Below, in pieces: positions 27,405 through 35,399 of a stretch of 64,000 nucleotides of DNA. The position numbers were made by a program, and so were the translations under genes. The stretch comes from Caballeronia grimmiae (lineage in GTDB: Bacteria > Pseudomonadota > Gammaproteobacteria > Burkholderiales > Burkholderiaceae), in NCBI RefSeq assembly GCF_000698555.1, contig NZ_JFHE01000002.1, positions 310,001 to 374,000 of the forward strand, in the 5' to 3' direction. Every line of letters begins with the position of its first letter. The first letter of the stretch is position 1. Under the pieces are notes generated by a model that saw only the letters and a list, made by a program, of their open reading frames with translations, was not told where the DNA came from and searched no databases.

Positions 27405-27842
27405 ATGAGCCAACCCACGCATACCCGTATCCGCATGTTCAATACGAAGGATACGTATCCCAATCAGACGCTCGATAACGATCTTTGCCAGGCCGTACGC
27501 GCGGGCAATACGGTCTATGTGCGAGGTCAGATCGGCACGGACTTCGAAGGCAATCTCGTTGGTCTCGGCGATCCGCGTGCGCAAGCCGAGCAGGCGATGA
27601 AGAATGTCAAGCAGTTGCTGGAAGAAGCGGGCAGCGATATGTCCCACATCGTCAAGACCACGACGTTCCTCACCGATGTGCGTTATCGCGAACCTGTGTA
27701 TCGTGAAGTCGGGAAATGGCTAAAGGGCGTATTCCCCATTTCGACCGGACTCGTCGTCGTTGCATTGGGCCAGCCGGAATGGCTGATGGAAATCGATGTA
27801 ATTGCGGTCATTCCCGATGGATGGACGCCGCCGTCCGCGTAA
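27405..27842 (+). CDS. Rid (YjgF/YER057c/UK114) family protein without the deaminase arginine
   Basis: The 145-residue protein has the Rid fold (TVYVRGQIGTDFEGNLVG; LLEEAGSDMSHIVKTTTFL). In canonical RidA, an arginine in the motif VARLPKD attacks 2-aminoacrylate. Here the aligned segment reads VVVALGQPEWLMEID, without arginine, so it probably belongs to another Rid subgroup with a pathway-specific role. ATG 27405 follows a GAAAAGG box. It lies 25 bases after the monooxygenase gene and 10 before the DUF1028 gene. Confidence 0.88.
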   Translation: MSQPTHTRIRMFNTKDTYPNQTLDNDLCQAVRAGNTVYVRGQIGTDFEGNLVGLGDPRAQAEQAMKNVKQLLEEAGSDMSHIVKTTTFLTDVRYREPVYREVGKWLKGVFPISTGLVVVALGQPEWLMEIDVIAVIPDGWTPPSA

Positions 27843-27852
27843 AGGAGCGTAG

Positions 27853-28530
27853 ATGACATTCTCGATTGCCGGACGTTGCGAAAAGACGGGGCAGCTTGGC
27901 ATTGCAATCAGTTCTTCGAGCATCGCGGTGGGTGCGCGGTGTCCTTGGCTGCGTGCGAACGTCGGTGCGGTAGCGACGCAGAACGTGACGCTGCCCGCGC
28001 TTGGCCCCATGATTCTCGATCATCTGAATGACCGCGAAATCGATCCTTCGGTTGCGCTGGATCGTGCGTTGGGAACAGACGCGTATAGCGATTATCGGCA
28101 AGTCACCGTGCTCGACGCGCGGGGCCGCACCGCGTTCTTTAGCGGCAAGCAGGCGCTCGGAATCAATCACGCGGTGGCGGGCAATCAATGCGTCGCGGCC
28201 GGCAATATGCTGACCAGCATCGAGGTGATAGAAGCGATGACGCCTGCATTCGAGCGCACATCGGGCGCGCTTGCGGACCGGCTGCTTGCCGCGATGCGCG
28301 CTGCCATGGAGATGGGCGGAGAGGCGGGGCCCGTGCATTCGGCTGCACTCAAGATCGTGGGCGAGCAGGTCTGGCCCATCGTGGATTTGCGCATCGACTG
28401 GGCCGATGACGACCCCATCGGCAAGCTCGCAGTTCTATGGCAAGCCTATGCGCCTCAGATGCAGGACTACATCACGCGCGCATTGAATCCGACCGCCGCG
28501 CCGAGCTATGGAGTGCCGGGCGATGAATGA
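27853..28530 (+). CDS. DUF1028 family protein (Ntn-hydrolase-like)
   Basis: The 225-residue protein opens with TFSIAGRCEKTGQLGIAISSSSIAVGARCPW and continues with GAVATQNVT, the diagnostic DUF1028 N terminus. The family is predicted to have an Ntn-hydrolase fold and often sits beside Rid and amidohydrolase genes, but I know of no established reaction. A role in amide or imide hydrolysis in the same pathway is inference. Its stop overlaps the following gene by eight bases. Confidence 0.88.
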   Translation: MTFSIAGRCEKTGQLGIAISSSSIAVGARCPWLRANVGAVATQNVTLPALGPMILDHLNDREIDPSVALDRALGTDAYSDYRQVTVLDARGRTAFFSGKQALGINHAVAGNQCVAAGNMLTSIEVIEAMTPAFERTSGALADRLLAAMRAAMEMGGEAGPVHSAALKIVGEQVWPIVDLRIDWADDDPIGKLAVLWQAYAPQMQDYITRALNPTAAPSYGVPGDE

Positions 28531-29680
28531 CTCGTCGAGCCGTGCGCTGCTCGAAAAACTCATCGGCTTTGCCACGGTCAGCCGCGATTCTAACCTCGAG
28601 ATGATTGCGTTCATCCGCGATTTTCTGGAACAACATGGCGTCGAGAGTAAGTTGTTCTATAACGACGCTCGCACCAAGGCGAATCTCTTTGCGACCATCG
28701 GTCCGCACGATCGTGGCGGCATCGTGCTGTCGGGTCATACGGATGTCGTTCCGGTCGACGGACAGGCGTGGACGGTCGAACCATTTCGCATGAGCGAGCA
28801 CGAAGGCCGTTTATACGGACGCGGCGCCGCCGATATGAAAGGCTTTATTGCGTCGGTGCTGGCAGCAGTGCCGCATTTCGCCGGACGTGACTTGCGCTTG
28901 CCCGTGCATCTCGCTTTCTCATACGATGAAGAAGTGGGCTGCCTGGGCGTACGTCCGATGCTCGCCGAACTCGAAAAACGGCCGCATAAGCCCTTGCTTT
29001 GCCTTATCGGCGAGCCGACCGAACTCAAGCCAGTACTCGGTCACAAAGGCAAGCTCGCGATGCGCTGTCATGTGAAGGGCGCGGCCTGTCATTCGGCGTA
29101 TGCGCCGTATGGCGTCAATGCGATTCAATATGCGGCGCGGCTCATCAATCGTCTGGAGGTGATCGGCGAGCAGCTCGCGCATCCGCAGCATCATGACGAG
29201 CGATTCGATCCGCCATATTCGACTGTGCAGACCGGTGTGATCAGGGGTGGCCGGGCGCTGAACATCGTGCCCGAGGAATGCGAGTTCGACTTCGAAGTGC
29301 GCGCGCTGCCGGGCTTCGATGCGAACGAAGTCGCCCATCATCTGCAAGACTACGCCGAGGCGGAACTCGTTCCACGGATGCGCGCGGTGAAGCCCGATAC
29401 CGGCATTCGTTTGCAGGCGCTATCTGCGTATCCGGGATTGGCGACATCGCCCGAAAGTGAAGCGGCGCGTCTTCTTGCGCAGCTTTGCGGATCGAATGAG
29501 TTCGGCACCGTGGCGTTCGGCACGGAAGGCGGTTTGTTCGATCAGGCGGGCATTCCTGCGGTTGTATGCGGGCCGGGCAGCATGGACCAGGGCCATAAGC
29601 CCGATGAGTTCGTGACCGTCGAACAACTCAATGCCTGCGATGCCATGTTGAAGCGCCTCGCGGATCATCTCGCCCAGTGA
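28523..29680 (+). CDS. ArgE-like M20 family deacylase/amidohydrolase
   Basis: The 385-residue enzyme has the M20 dinuclear-zinc motifs: LSGHTDVVPVD with the first His/Asp, GRGAADMKGF with the bridging Asp, and DEEVGCLG with the catalytic and ligand glutamates. It resembles acetylornithine deacetylase, but genomic context places it at the end of a catabolic operon rather than in arginine synthesis. It probably removes an acyl group from an amino-acid-like intermediate. The start at 28523 overlaps the DUF1028 gene by eight bases. Confidence 0.9.
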   Translation: MNDSSSRALLEKLIGFATVSRDSNLEMIAFIRDFLEQHGVESKLFYNDARTKANLFATIGPHDRGGIVLSGHTDVVPVDGQAWTVEPFRMSEHEGRLYGRGAADMKGFIASVLAAVPHFAGRDLRLPVHLAFSYDEEVGCLGVRPMLAELEKRPHKPLLCLIGEPTELKPVLGHKGKLAMRCHVKGAACHSAYAPYGVNAIQYAARLINRLEVIGEQLAHPQHHDERFDPPYSTVQTGVIRGGRALNIVPEECEFDFEVRALPGFDANEVAHHLQDYAEAELVPRMRAVKPDTGIRLQALSAYPGLATSPESEAARLLAQLCGSNEFGTVAFGTEGGLFDQAGIPAVVCGPGSMDQGHKPDEFVTVEQLNACDAMLKRLADHLAQ

Positions 29681-29693
29681 GTAATTGATACCG

Positions 29694-30185
29694 TCATTGA
29701 TAAGCGAGCAGCCGCCCCAGTACGCCCGCCGATGGCCACAATAGCAAGGACAGCGCCGCCTGCACTCGTCCGCTGAACGGCGGCTGCTGGTCCCAGTCGA
29801 CGAGCCGCCTCGACCAGATACGCCGAAACGCGAATGCATTGATGAGCCCGAGCACGATGCAGCACAGCTTCGCTTGCAGCAAGGCATTGCGATGCAGCGG
29901 GACCGCATCCGCACAGAAGAGCATTGCGCCGCTTGCGACCAGCAACACAAGACCCGTCGCCGCATACGGCGTGAGTGCGTCGGACACTGCGGCAACCGGG
30001 AAGCGCCGGCCAAATCCAAGCATACGCAGATCGAGTAACCCGATAGGCCCGATCAGGAGCGTCAGTCCAAGCAAATGAATGAGATTGACGAGGGGATACG
30101 CCCATGACGAACTGCGAATCCATAACGCAAATGCCGACCCTTCGATCGACGCCGCGAGCGTGGCCGCTGAGGTGGCCAGCTCCAT
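29694..30185 (-). CDS. Small integral membrane protein (DUF6644-like)
   Basis: The 163-residue protein has about four hydrophobic helices (33-55, 70-92, 98-118 and 140-160) and no catalytic motif I recognise. Next to a DUF6152-type periplasmic gene, two bases away, it matches the recurrent DUF6644/DUF6152 pair, whose function is not established to my knowledge. It converges with the ArgE-like gene. The family name is from recollection of pattern and context. Confidence 0.65.
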   Translation of the reverse strand: MELATSAATLAASIEGSAFALWIRSSSWAYPLVNLIHLLGLTLLIGPIGLLDLRMLGFGRRFPVAAVSDALTPYAATGLVLLVASGAMLFCADAVPLHRNALLQAKLCCIVLGLINAFAFRRIWSRRLVDWDQQPPFSGRVQAALSLLLWPSAGVLGRLLAYQ

Positions 30186-30187
30186 TG

Positions 30188-30538
30188 CTAACGCAATTCG
30201 ACTGTCTTGCCATCCAGCGTAATGCGTTCAGCGCGCAACTCATGCGTTCCATCCGAACGCGGATAGCCTTCGATGCTGACGACCTTGCCCGCCGCTAGCG
30301 AATCCTTCGGCAGACCACGCGACTCCATGCGGCTCACCGGAGCCAGCACGACATTCCATTGCGCGCCCTGATAGTCGATCGTCGCCTCCGCGTGCGGATT
30401 GCGATATTGAACATCGACTAGCGGGGCCTCGATCTTCACCGTCTTCGAGACGTCGTAGGAACTCCATCCGTGGTGCGCCGATGCCGTCGCGACGGCGAGT
30501 GCGGCAGCAGCGCCCATCAGTAAGTGTCGAATGCGCAT
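30188..30538 (-). CDS. DUF6152-like periplasmic protein
   Basis: The 116-residue protein has a signal peptide ending TASAHH. The mature domain starts HHGWSSYD and continues as a small beta domain (YRNPHAEATIDYQGAQWNVVL), a pattern I associate with DUF6152. The HH pair at the mature N terminus could bind metal. It is the first gene of a two-gene unit with the membrane protein downstream. Function unknown. Confidence 0.75.
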   Translation of the reverse strand: MRIRHLLMGAAAALAVATASAHHGWSSYDVSKTVKIEAPLVDVQYRNPHAEATIDYQGAQWNVVLAPVSRMESRGLPKDSLAAGKVVSIEGYPRSDGTHELRAERITLDGKTVELR

Positions 30539-30820
30539 GTCATCACCTTTGTCCCTGTCCGGGTGTGCGGCGCGCGATTCCGTCGATGTCTGGAACCCGG
30601 ACGCATCCGATCACTATAGAAACATTCGACAGCATTTTGCAAGGTAGACAAGAATGCGTCGCGGGGGGAAAAGGGCGCTACGCATCATTTTTAGCGTGCT
30701 GTAACCGCTGGTAAGCAGCGGCGAAAAGCGCAATCACATCGCGCGATCGCGTGACCGTGCGCAACACCACAATGCGATGGTCCCTTTTTCAAGGGTCTTT
30801 CTTGCACAGGAGCGCACACG

Positions 30821-30994
30821 ATGAACGTCACCAATCCACTCGCCACACACGCGCCGCAGGCAAGCGCATCGACTCTGCCTATCAAGCGCGGCCAGAACGC
30901 CACCACCGGCGCACGCGCCGCGACGTCACCGGCAGCGCCAGCCGAGCCTTCCAACCCCGCGCATCTCGAGACCACCATCGACACCACGGCCTGA
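30821..30994 (+). CDS. Small hypothetical protein, 57 residues
   Basis: A short frame opens with ATG at 30821, 10 bases after an AGGAG box at 30807-30811. The product is rich in Ala, Thr and Pro and has no membrane segment. The ribosome site supports translation, but there is no domain to recognise. The gene lies at the edge of a decayed stretch, so it may be a remnant. Confidence 0.45.
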   Translation: MNVTNPLATHAPQASASTLPIKRGQNATTGARAATSPAAPAEPSNPAHLETTIDTTA

Positions 30995-31001
30995 GCGATT
31001 C

Positions 31002-31073
31002 ATGCAAACGCGTTTCAAATCTGCGCTGCTGCTCGCGGTTGCCGCAGCATGCCCCTTCATGCTCGTCGCCTGA
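31002..31073 (+). pseudogene. Orphan signal-peptide fragment of a lost secreted-protein gene
   Basis: A 23-codon frame encodes only a basic start and a hydrophobic core (MQTRFKSALLLAVAAACPF) that looks like a signal peptide, then stops at once. Its end coincides with the point where the opposing porin frame stops resembling porins. The best reading is a gene whose 3' part was deleted. Confidence 0.45.
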
Positions 31074-31237
31074 ACGTCGTGCGAGCCGCCTTGATTGTTC
31101 GTGTAGGTGAGGCCCGCGTCGATGAGGCCGTATAGCGTCACGCTGCTTTGTGCATGCGCTGCGCTTGCAATCGTGCCGAGCGCGGTCAACGCCGTGAGCG
31201 TCTTGAACGCATTCGAGGCAATAAAGAATTTCTTCAC
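31060..31237 (-). pseudogene. 5' remnant of a Burkholderia-type outer-membrane porin gene
   Basis: From a GTG start at 31237, with GGAG a few bases upstream, the frame encodes a signal peptide ending AAHAQ and the first strand SSVTLYGLIDAGLTYTNN of a general porin. After about residue 58 the porin pattern is lost and the frame runs into sequence antisense to the signal-peptide fragment. Full porins of this type are about 350-400 residues, so more than 80 percent is missing. Confidence 0.8.
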
Positions 31238-31655
31238 TCTGTTTCTCCAGGATCGCTAGTGCGTCGGTCGACGCGCCGCTCGCATGCATGGGCGACGCGG
31301 ACCGGCTCTCCGATCGATCTGTCGACGCATCGGAGCGCGGATTAAAGCACGGAGAATTGCGAAGAAATCGGCTAAGCGGTGTCGCGCGGGTTACGGAATA
31401 TTGCGTAAGTATTGGTTAAGTATTGCGGGGCAAGTGCTGTGAAGGACGTAATTGCATGACGTGTGTTGAGTGCGCGCGTGCGCATTCGCCGGGGCATCTC
31501 ATTACACACGGTAATTTCTTGAGCCGGTCAGAAAGATGATGTGGGCTGCGCGCCACACGAAGAAGGGCGTCCATTGTTATCGGTGGTCGTTGCAAAGAGT
31601 CCGTAAACTCGCGCTGCTAGCATGACGCCTCCTTCATTTCACACATTGCCAAGTC
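31238..31655. other. Gene-free stretch upstream of the porin remnant
   Basis: These 418 bases contain no convincing coding frame. They probably hold the old porin promoter (minus strand) and the promoter of the small secreted protein at 31656. Base composition is slightly more AT-rich near 31370-31440. I see no repeat or RNA gene. Confidence 0.4.
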
Positions 31656-31793
31656 ATGAAAAAGGCCGTTCTCGCCGCTCTCGTTGCAGGCACCACGTTC
31701 TTCGCTATTGCACCCGCCTTCGCAGCATCGCATCACCATGCGGTCTGCCATAAGGTCCGCGTTCATCATCACTGGGAACGTCACTGCAAGTAA
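31656..31793 (+). CDS. Small secreted histidine-rich protein, 45 residues
   Basis: A short frame encodes a signal peptide (MKKAVLAALVAG, cleavage after APAFA) and a 22-residue mature peptide with HHH, CHKVRVHHHW and a final HCK. Two cysteines and many histidines suggest metal binding or an oxidised loop. A clear terminator follows at 31815, so it forms a monocistronic unit. Similar tiny HHHW proteins occur in Burkholderiaceae by my recollection; function unknown. Confidence 0.65.
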   Translation: MKKAVLAALVAGTTFFAIAPAFAASHHHAVCHKVRVHHHWERHCK

Positions 31794-31814
31794 GCGGCAT
31801 TGCCGTTTGCAAGG

Positions 31815-31845
31815 CCCCGCCGTGCGATTAACGGCGGGGTTTTTT
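31815..31845 (+). terminator. Intrinsic terminator after the small histidine-rich protein
   Basis: CCCCGCCG (31815-31822) pairs with CGGCGGGG (31832-31839) across a 9-base loop and is followed directly by six T. It lies 22 bases after the stop at 31793. Confidence 0.9.
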
Positions 31846-31954
31846 CTCGTGCTGACGAATCACCTGTTCAATTCGGGCCGGAAGAGAGAAGTCCACGCAA
31901 AGGTACAATCGTTCGACTATCCCGCCTGCGGATTTTTCGCCTCTTCTCTCCTCG

Positions 31955-34900
31955 ATGACATCTCCCAAAACTACCGAAGTCATGCCGCCGTTCTTGACGG
32001 GAGGTGGAAAGTGTTCCGAAATCATCGCGTCTCGTGACTGGTCGGCCACACCGCTGGGCCCCATCGCGACATGGCCGGCCATTCTGAAGAACACGCTGTC
32101 GATCATCATGTCGTCGCCGGTTCCTATCGTCACGCTATGGGGTGAACCGGGCGTCATGCTGTACAACGACGCCTACTCGGGCTTCGCTGCGGGCCGCCAT
32201 CCCGTGTTACTCGGCTCGAATGTTCGCGAAGGCTGGCCGGAAGTCGCGGACTTCAACGACAACGTGATGAAAGTCGGCCTGAGCGGCAGAACCTTGCGAT
32301 ACGAGGATCAGGAACTGACGCTGCATCGCAACGGCGTGCCCGAACAGGTGTGGATGAACCTCGACTATTCGCCCATCTTCGGCGAGTCGGGGCAGCCGGT
32401 CGCGGTGATGGCCATCGTTGTCGAAACCACCGGCAAGGTTCGCGCGAAACGTGCATTGCAGAACGATCGCGAGCGTTTGCGCCGCATGTTCGAGCAGGCG
32501 CCCGGCTTCATCGCGATGATGACGGGACCGCAACACGTGTTCGAGCTGGCGAACCCCGCCTACATGGAACTCGTCGGGGAACGCGGAATCATCGGCAAGA
32601 CCGTCAAGGAGGCGCTGCCCGAAGTGGCGGGTCAAGGCTTCTTCGAACTGCTCGATGCGGCCTTCTTCGAGGGCGTGCCTACCGCGCGTCTCGCGGAGCC
32701 GCTGACGCTGAACCGGAGTGCGGGCATGGCGGGCGAAACGCGCTATCTCGACTTCAGCTATCAGCCCGTGAGGGACGCCGCGGGCGAGATTCTGGGCGTG
32801 TTCGTGCAGGGCAATGACGTGACCGCGCACATCGAAGCGCAGCGAGCGGTGCGCGAAAGCGAAGAGCGGTTTCGCACGTTCGCTCAGGCTTTGCCGTGTC
32901 AGGTGTGGTCGGCGGATGCGGGCGGACGCATCGACTGGATCAACGAGCGAAGCTATCAGTACACCGGCATGGCCGAAGGCAGCCTGCGCGATGAAGGCTG
33001 GTCGACGGTGACACACCCGGACGACGCAACCGGCGCGCTGAACTTGTGGAGCCAGGCAGTCCGCGCGGAAGAGGCGTTCGAACGCGAAGTGCGGCTGCGC
33101 GGGGTCAACGGCGTGTACCGGTGGCACCTGAGCCGGGCGCTGCCGGTTCGCAACGCGGACGGCGCGATCACGCGATGGATCGGCGTGAACATGGACATCC
33201 ACGATCAGAAGACAGCGGCGCATTTTCTGGAGCGCGTGAACGAGGACCTCGAACAGAAAGTCGCGGAGAGTGCGGCGGACCGCGAGCGCATGTGGCGTCT
33301 TTCGACCGATCTGATGCTCGTCGCCGGTCTCGACGGGTCGATCGTCTCCGTCAATCCCGCGTGGACCGATCTGCTCGGCTGGACTGCGGTCGAACTGATC
33401 GGGCAGTCTTTCATGAGCCTCGTTCATCCGGACGATGTCGCCGCGACGCTCGATGAAGTCCGGCGCCTCTCCGACGGCAACCGGACCTTGAAGTTCGTGA
33501 ACCGCTTCCGCCGGCGCGAGGGCGGCTATTTCACGCTTTCGTGGACCGCTGTTCCCGACAATGACATCATTCACGCCGTGGGGCGTGATATCAGCGCCGA
33601 CGTGGCGGCGGCCGAAGCGCTGCGGCAAACTGAACTGGCGTTGCAGCAGTCGCAGAGAATGGAGACGATCGGCAAGCTTACCGGCGGCGTCGCGCATGAC
33701 TTCAACAATCTGCTACAGGTGATATCGGGCAACTTGCAGTTGCTATCGAAGGACGTGCAGGGCAACGAGAAAGCGGAACGTCGCTTGCAGCAGGCGCTGG
33801 CCGGCGTGAACCGTGGCGGCCGGCTCGCGAGTCAGTTGCTTGCGTTCGGACGCCGGCAGGCGCTCGAACCGAAGGCGGTGCGCCTTGCGAGACTCGTCGC
33901 CGAAATGGACGACATGCTGCGGCGCAGTCTCGGCGACGCAATCGAAGTCGAAACGGTCATGAGCGGCGGACTCTGGAATACGTTTGTCGATCCCGGGCAG
34001 CTCGAAAACGCCATCCTCAATCTGGCGATCAATGCGCGCGACGCGATGGAGGGCCAGGGCAAGCTGACGATCGAAGTCGTGAACGCCGTGCTGGACGACA
34101 CGTACGCCTATGGCCATCCCGAAGTCGAGCCGGGCCAGTACGTCATGCTCGCCGTGACCGATACGGGAAGCGGCATGACGCCCGAGGTCATGAGCAAGGC
34201 GTACGAGCCTTTCTTTTCGACGAAGCCGGAAGGCAAAGGCTCGGGGCTCGGCTTATCGATGGTCTATGGCTTCGTCAAGCAATCGGGCGGACACATCAAG
34301 CTCTATAGCGAGCCGGGTCACGGAACGACGGTCAGGCTCTATCTGCCGCGTACGCTCGAAGCAGAAGTTCAGCCCGTAGTGGCGGATTTGCGCGCTACCG
34401 AAGGAGGCACGGAGGTCGTGCTCGTCGCCGAGGACGATGAACAGGTCCGTGCCACCGTCATCGACATGCTCAACGATTTGGGCTACCGCGTGTTACGCGC
34501 CAACGATGCGATCAGCGCGCTCGCCATCGTGGAGAGCGGCGTGCATATCGACTTGCTGTTCACGGACGTGGTGATGCCTGGCACGATGAAGAGCACGGAA
34601 CTTGCACGCAAGGCGAGGGAACGCATTCCGGGCATTGCGGTGCTGTTCACCTCCGGTTACACCGAGAACTCGATCGTGCACGGCGGCCGGCTGGATGCGG
34701 GCGTCGAATTGTTGAGCAAGCCTTACTCGCGCGAGGCGCTTGCGCGCAAGATACGTCGCGTGCTGGGCAATGAGTCGGTCAAGCGCAGCCATCCGTTGCG
34801 TACGGAACCCGAGCGTGAACACAAGGAGGCGTCGCTGCGCATCCTCTATGTCGAAGACGATGACCTTATTCGCGCCGTGACGGTCGAACTGCTCGAAAGC

Positions 34901-35176
34901 TTCGGTCATGTCGTACTGGAGGCGACCGATTCGAATTCGGCGCTCGCGTTGTTCGAGAAACACGGCGTGGATGTTCTGCTGACGGACATCGGCCTGCCCG
35001 ACGTTCCCGGCGACGAACTTGCACTGCTCGCACGCCAGCGTCAACCGGGGCTGTCCGTCATCTTCGCGACGGGCCAGAACGATGCACCGCCGATTGACGG
35101 CGTCGTGCTGTTACGCAAGCCGTACGATACGGCGTCGCTTGCGCACGCGCTTCGGCGCGTTGTCGAGACTTCGTGA
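31955..35176 (+). CDS. Hybrid sensor histidine kinase with four PAS-like and two receiver domains
   Basis: The 1073-residue protein has no membrane segments, so it is a cytosolic sensor. About four PAS-like units cover residues 30-560. The phosphoacceptor is His581 in GGVAHDFNNLL, followed by an ATPase domain (N-box NLAINARDAM, G1 VTDTGSGM, G2 KGSGLGLSMV). Two receiver domains follow with phosphoacceptors Asp871 (LLFTDVVMPG) and Asp1011 (LLTDIGLPD), each with the conserved Lys in KPY. No separate response regulator is adjacent. A -10-like TACAAT lies at 31904. The signal sensed is unknown; PAS domains often sense redox, light or small ligands. Confidence 0.93.
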   Translation: MTSPKTTEVMPPFLTGGGKCSEIIASRDWSATPLGPIATWPAILKNTLSIIMSSPVPIVTLWGEPGVMLYNDAYSGFAAGRHPVLLGSNVREGWPEVADFNDNVMKVGLSGRTLRYEDQELTLHRNGVPEQVWMNLDYSPIFGESGQPVAVMAIVVETTGKVRAKRALQNDRERLRRMFEQAPGFIAMMTGPQHVFELANPAYMELVGERGIIGKTVKEALPEVAGQGFFELLDAAFFEGVPTARLAEPLTLNRSAGMAGETRYLDFSYQPVRDAAGEILGVFVQGNDVTAHIEAQRAVRESEERFRTFAQALPCQVWSADAGGRIDWINERSYQYTGMAEGSLRDEGWSTVTHPDDATGALNLWSQAVRAEEAFEREVRLRGVNGVYRWHLSRALPVRNADGAITRWIGVNMDIHDQKTAAHFLERVNEDLEQKVAESAADRERMWRLSTDLMLVAGLDGSIVSVNPAWTDLLGWTAVELIGQSFMSLVHPDDVAATLDEVRRLSDGNRTLKFVNRFRRREGGYFTLSWTAVPDNDIIHAVGRDISADVAAAEALRQTELALQQSQRMETIGKLTGGVAHDFNNLLQVISGNLQLLSKDVQGNEKAERRLQQALAGVNRGGRLASQLLAFGRRQALEPKAVRLARLVAEMDDMLRRSLGDAIEVETVMSGGLWNTFVDPGQLENAILNLAINARDAMEGQGKLTIEVVNAVLDDTYAYGHPEVEPGQYVMLAVTDTGSGMTPEVMSKAYEPFFSTKPEGKGSGLGLSMVYGFVKQSGGHIKLYSEPGHGTTVRLYLPRTLEAEVQPVVADLRATEGGTEVVLVAEDDEQVRATVIDMLNDLGYRVLRANDAISALAIVESGVHIDLLFTDVVMPGTMKSTELARKARERIPGIAVLFTSGYTENSIVHGGRLDAGVELLSKPYSREALARKIRRVLGNESVKRSHPLRTEPEREHKEASLRILYVEDDDLIRAVTVELLESFGHVVLEATDSNSALALFEKHGVDVLLTDIGLPDVPGDELALLARQRQPGLSVIFATGQNDAPPIDGVVLLRKPYDTASLAHALRRVVETS

Positions 35177-35177
35177 G

Positions 35178-35320
35178 TCAGCAGGGGCAGCGGCTGCGCG
35201 CCGCGATGCGCGGTGCGAGGCGATAGCCGTTTCGGCCATTGCGTTTGGCTTCGTACATCGCCTTGTCGGCAGCCGCGCGCCATAAGGAAATGTTGCCGAT
35301 CGAGGCCGCTGCAAAGCGCG
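35178..35320 (-). pseudogene. C-terminal remnant of a GGDEF (diguanylate cyclase) gene
   Basis: On the minus strand the frame reads AAASIG, then directly WRAAADKAMYEAKRNGRNGYRLA and a stop. The latter is the classic C-terminal end of a GGDEF domain. In intact proteins about 15-20 residues separate the two blocks, and the GGDEF core itself is absent upstream, so this is a deleted remnant. It abuts the hybrid kinase stop by one base. Confidence 0.75.
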
Positions 35321-35399
35321 ATTTTCGCGCTATCGGCTCAAGGCATCGGACACTTATGCCGATAAGGAGGCACAGACGTTCATATAACAAGCCGTACAG

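Noticed and set aside
31002-31073. The 23-codon signal-peptide frame as a functional small protein
   Set aside because: It has no good ribosome site and ends exactly at the porin junction, so a truncation remnant is more likely.
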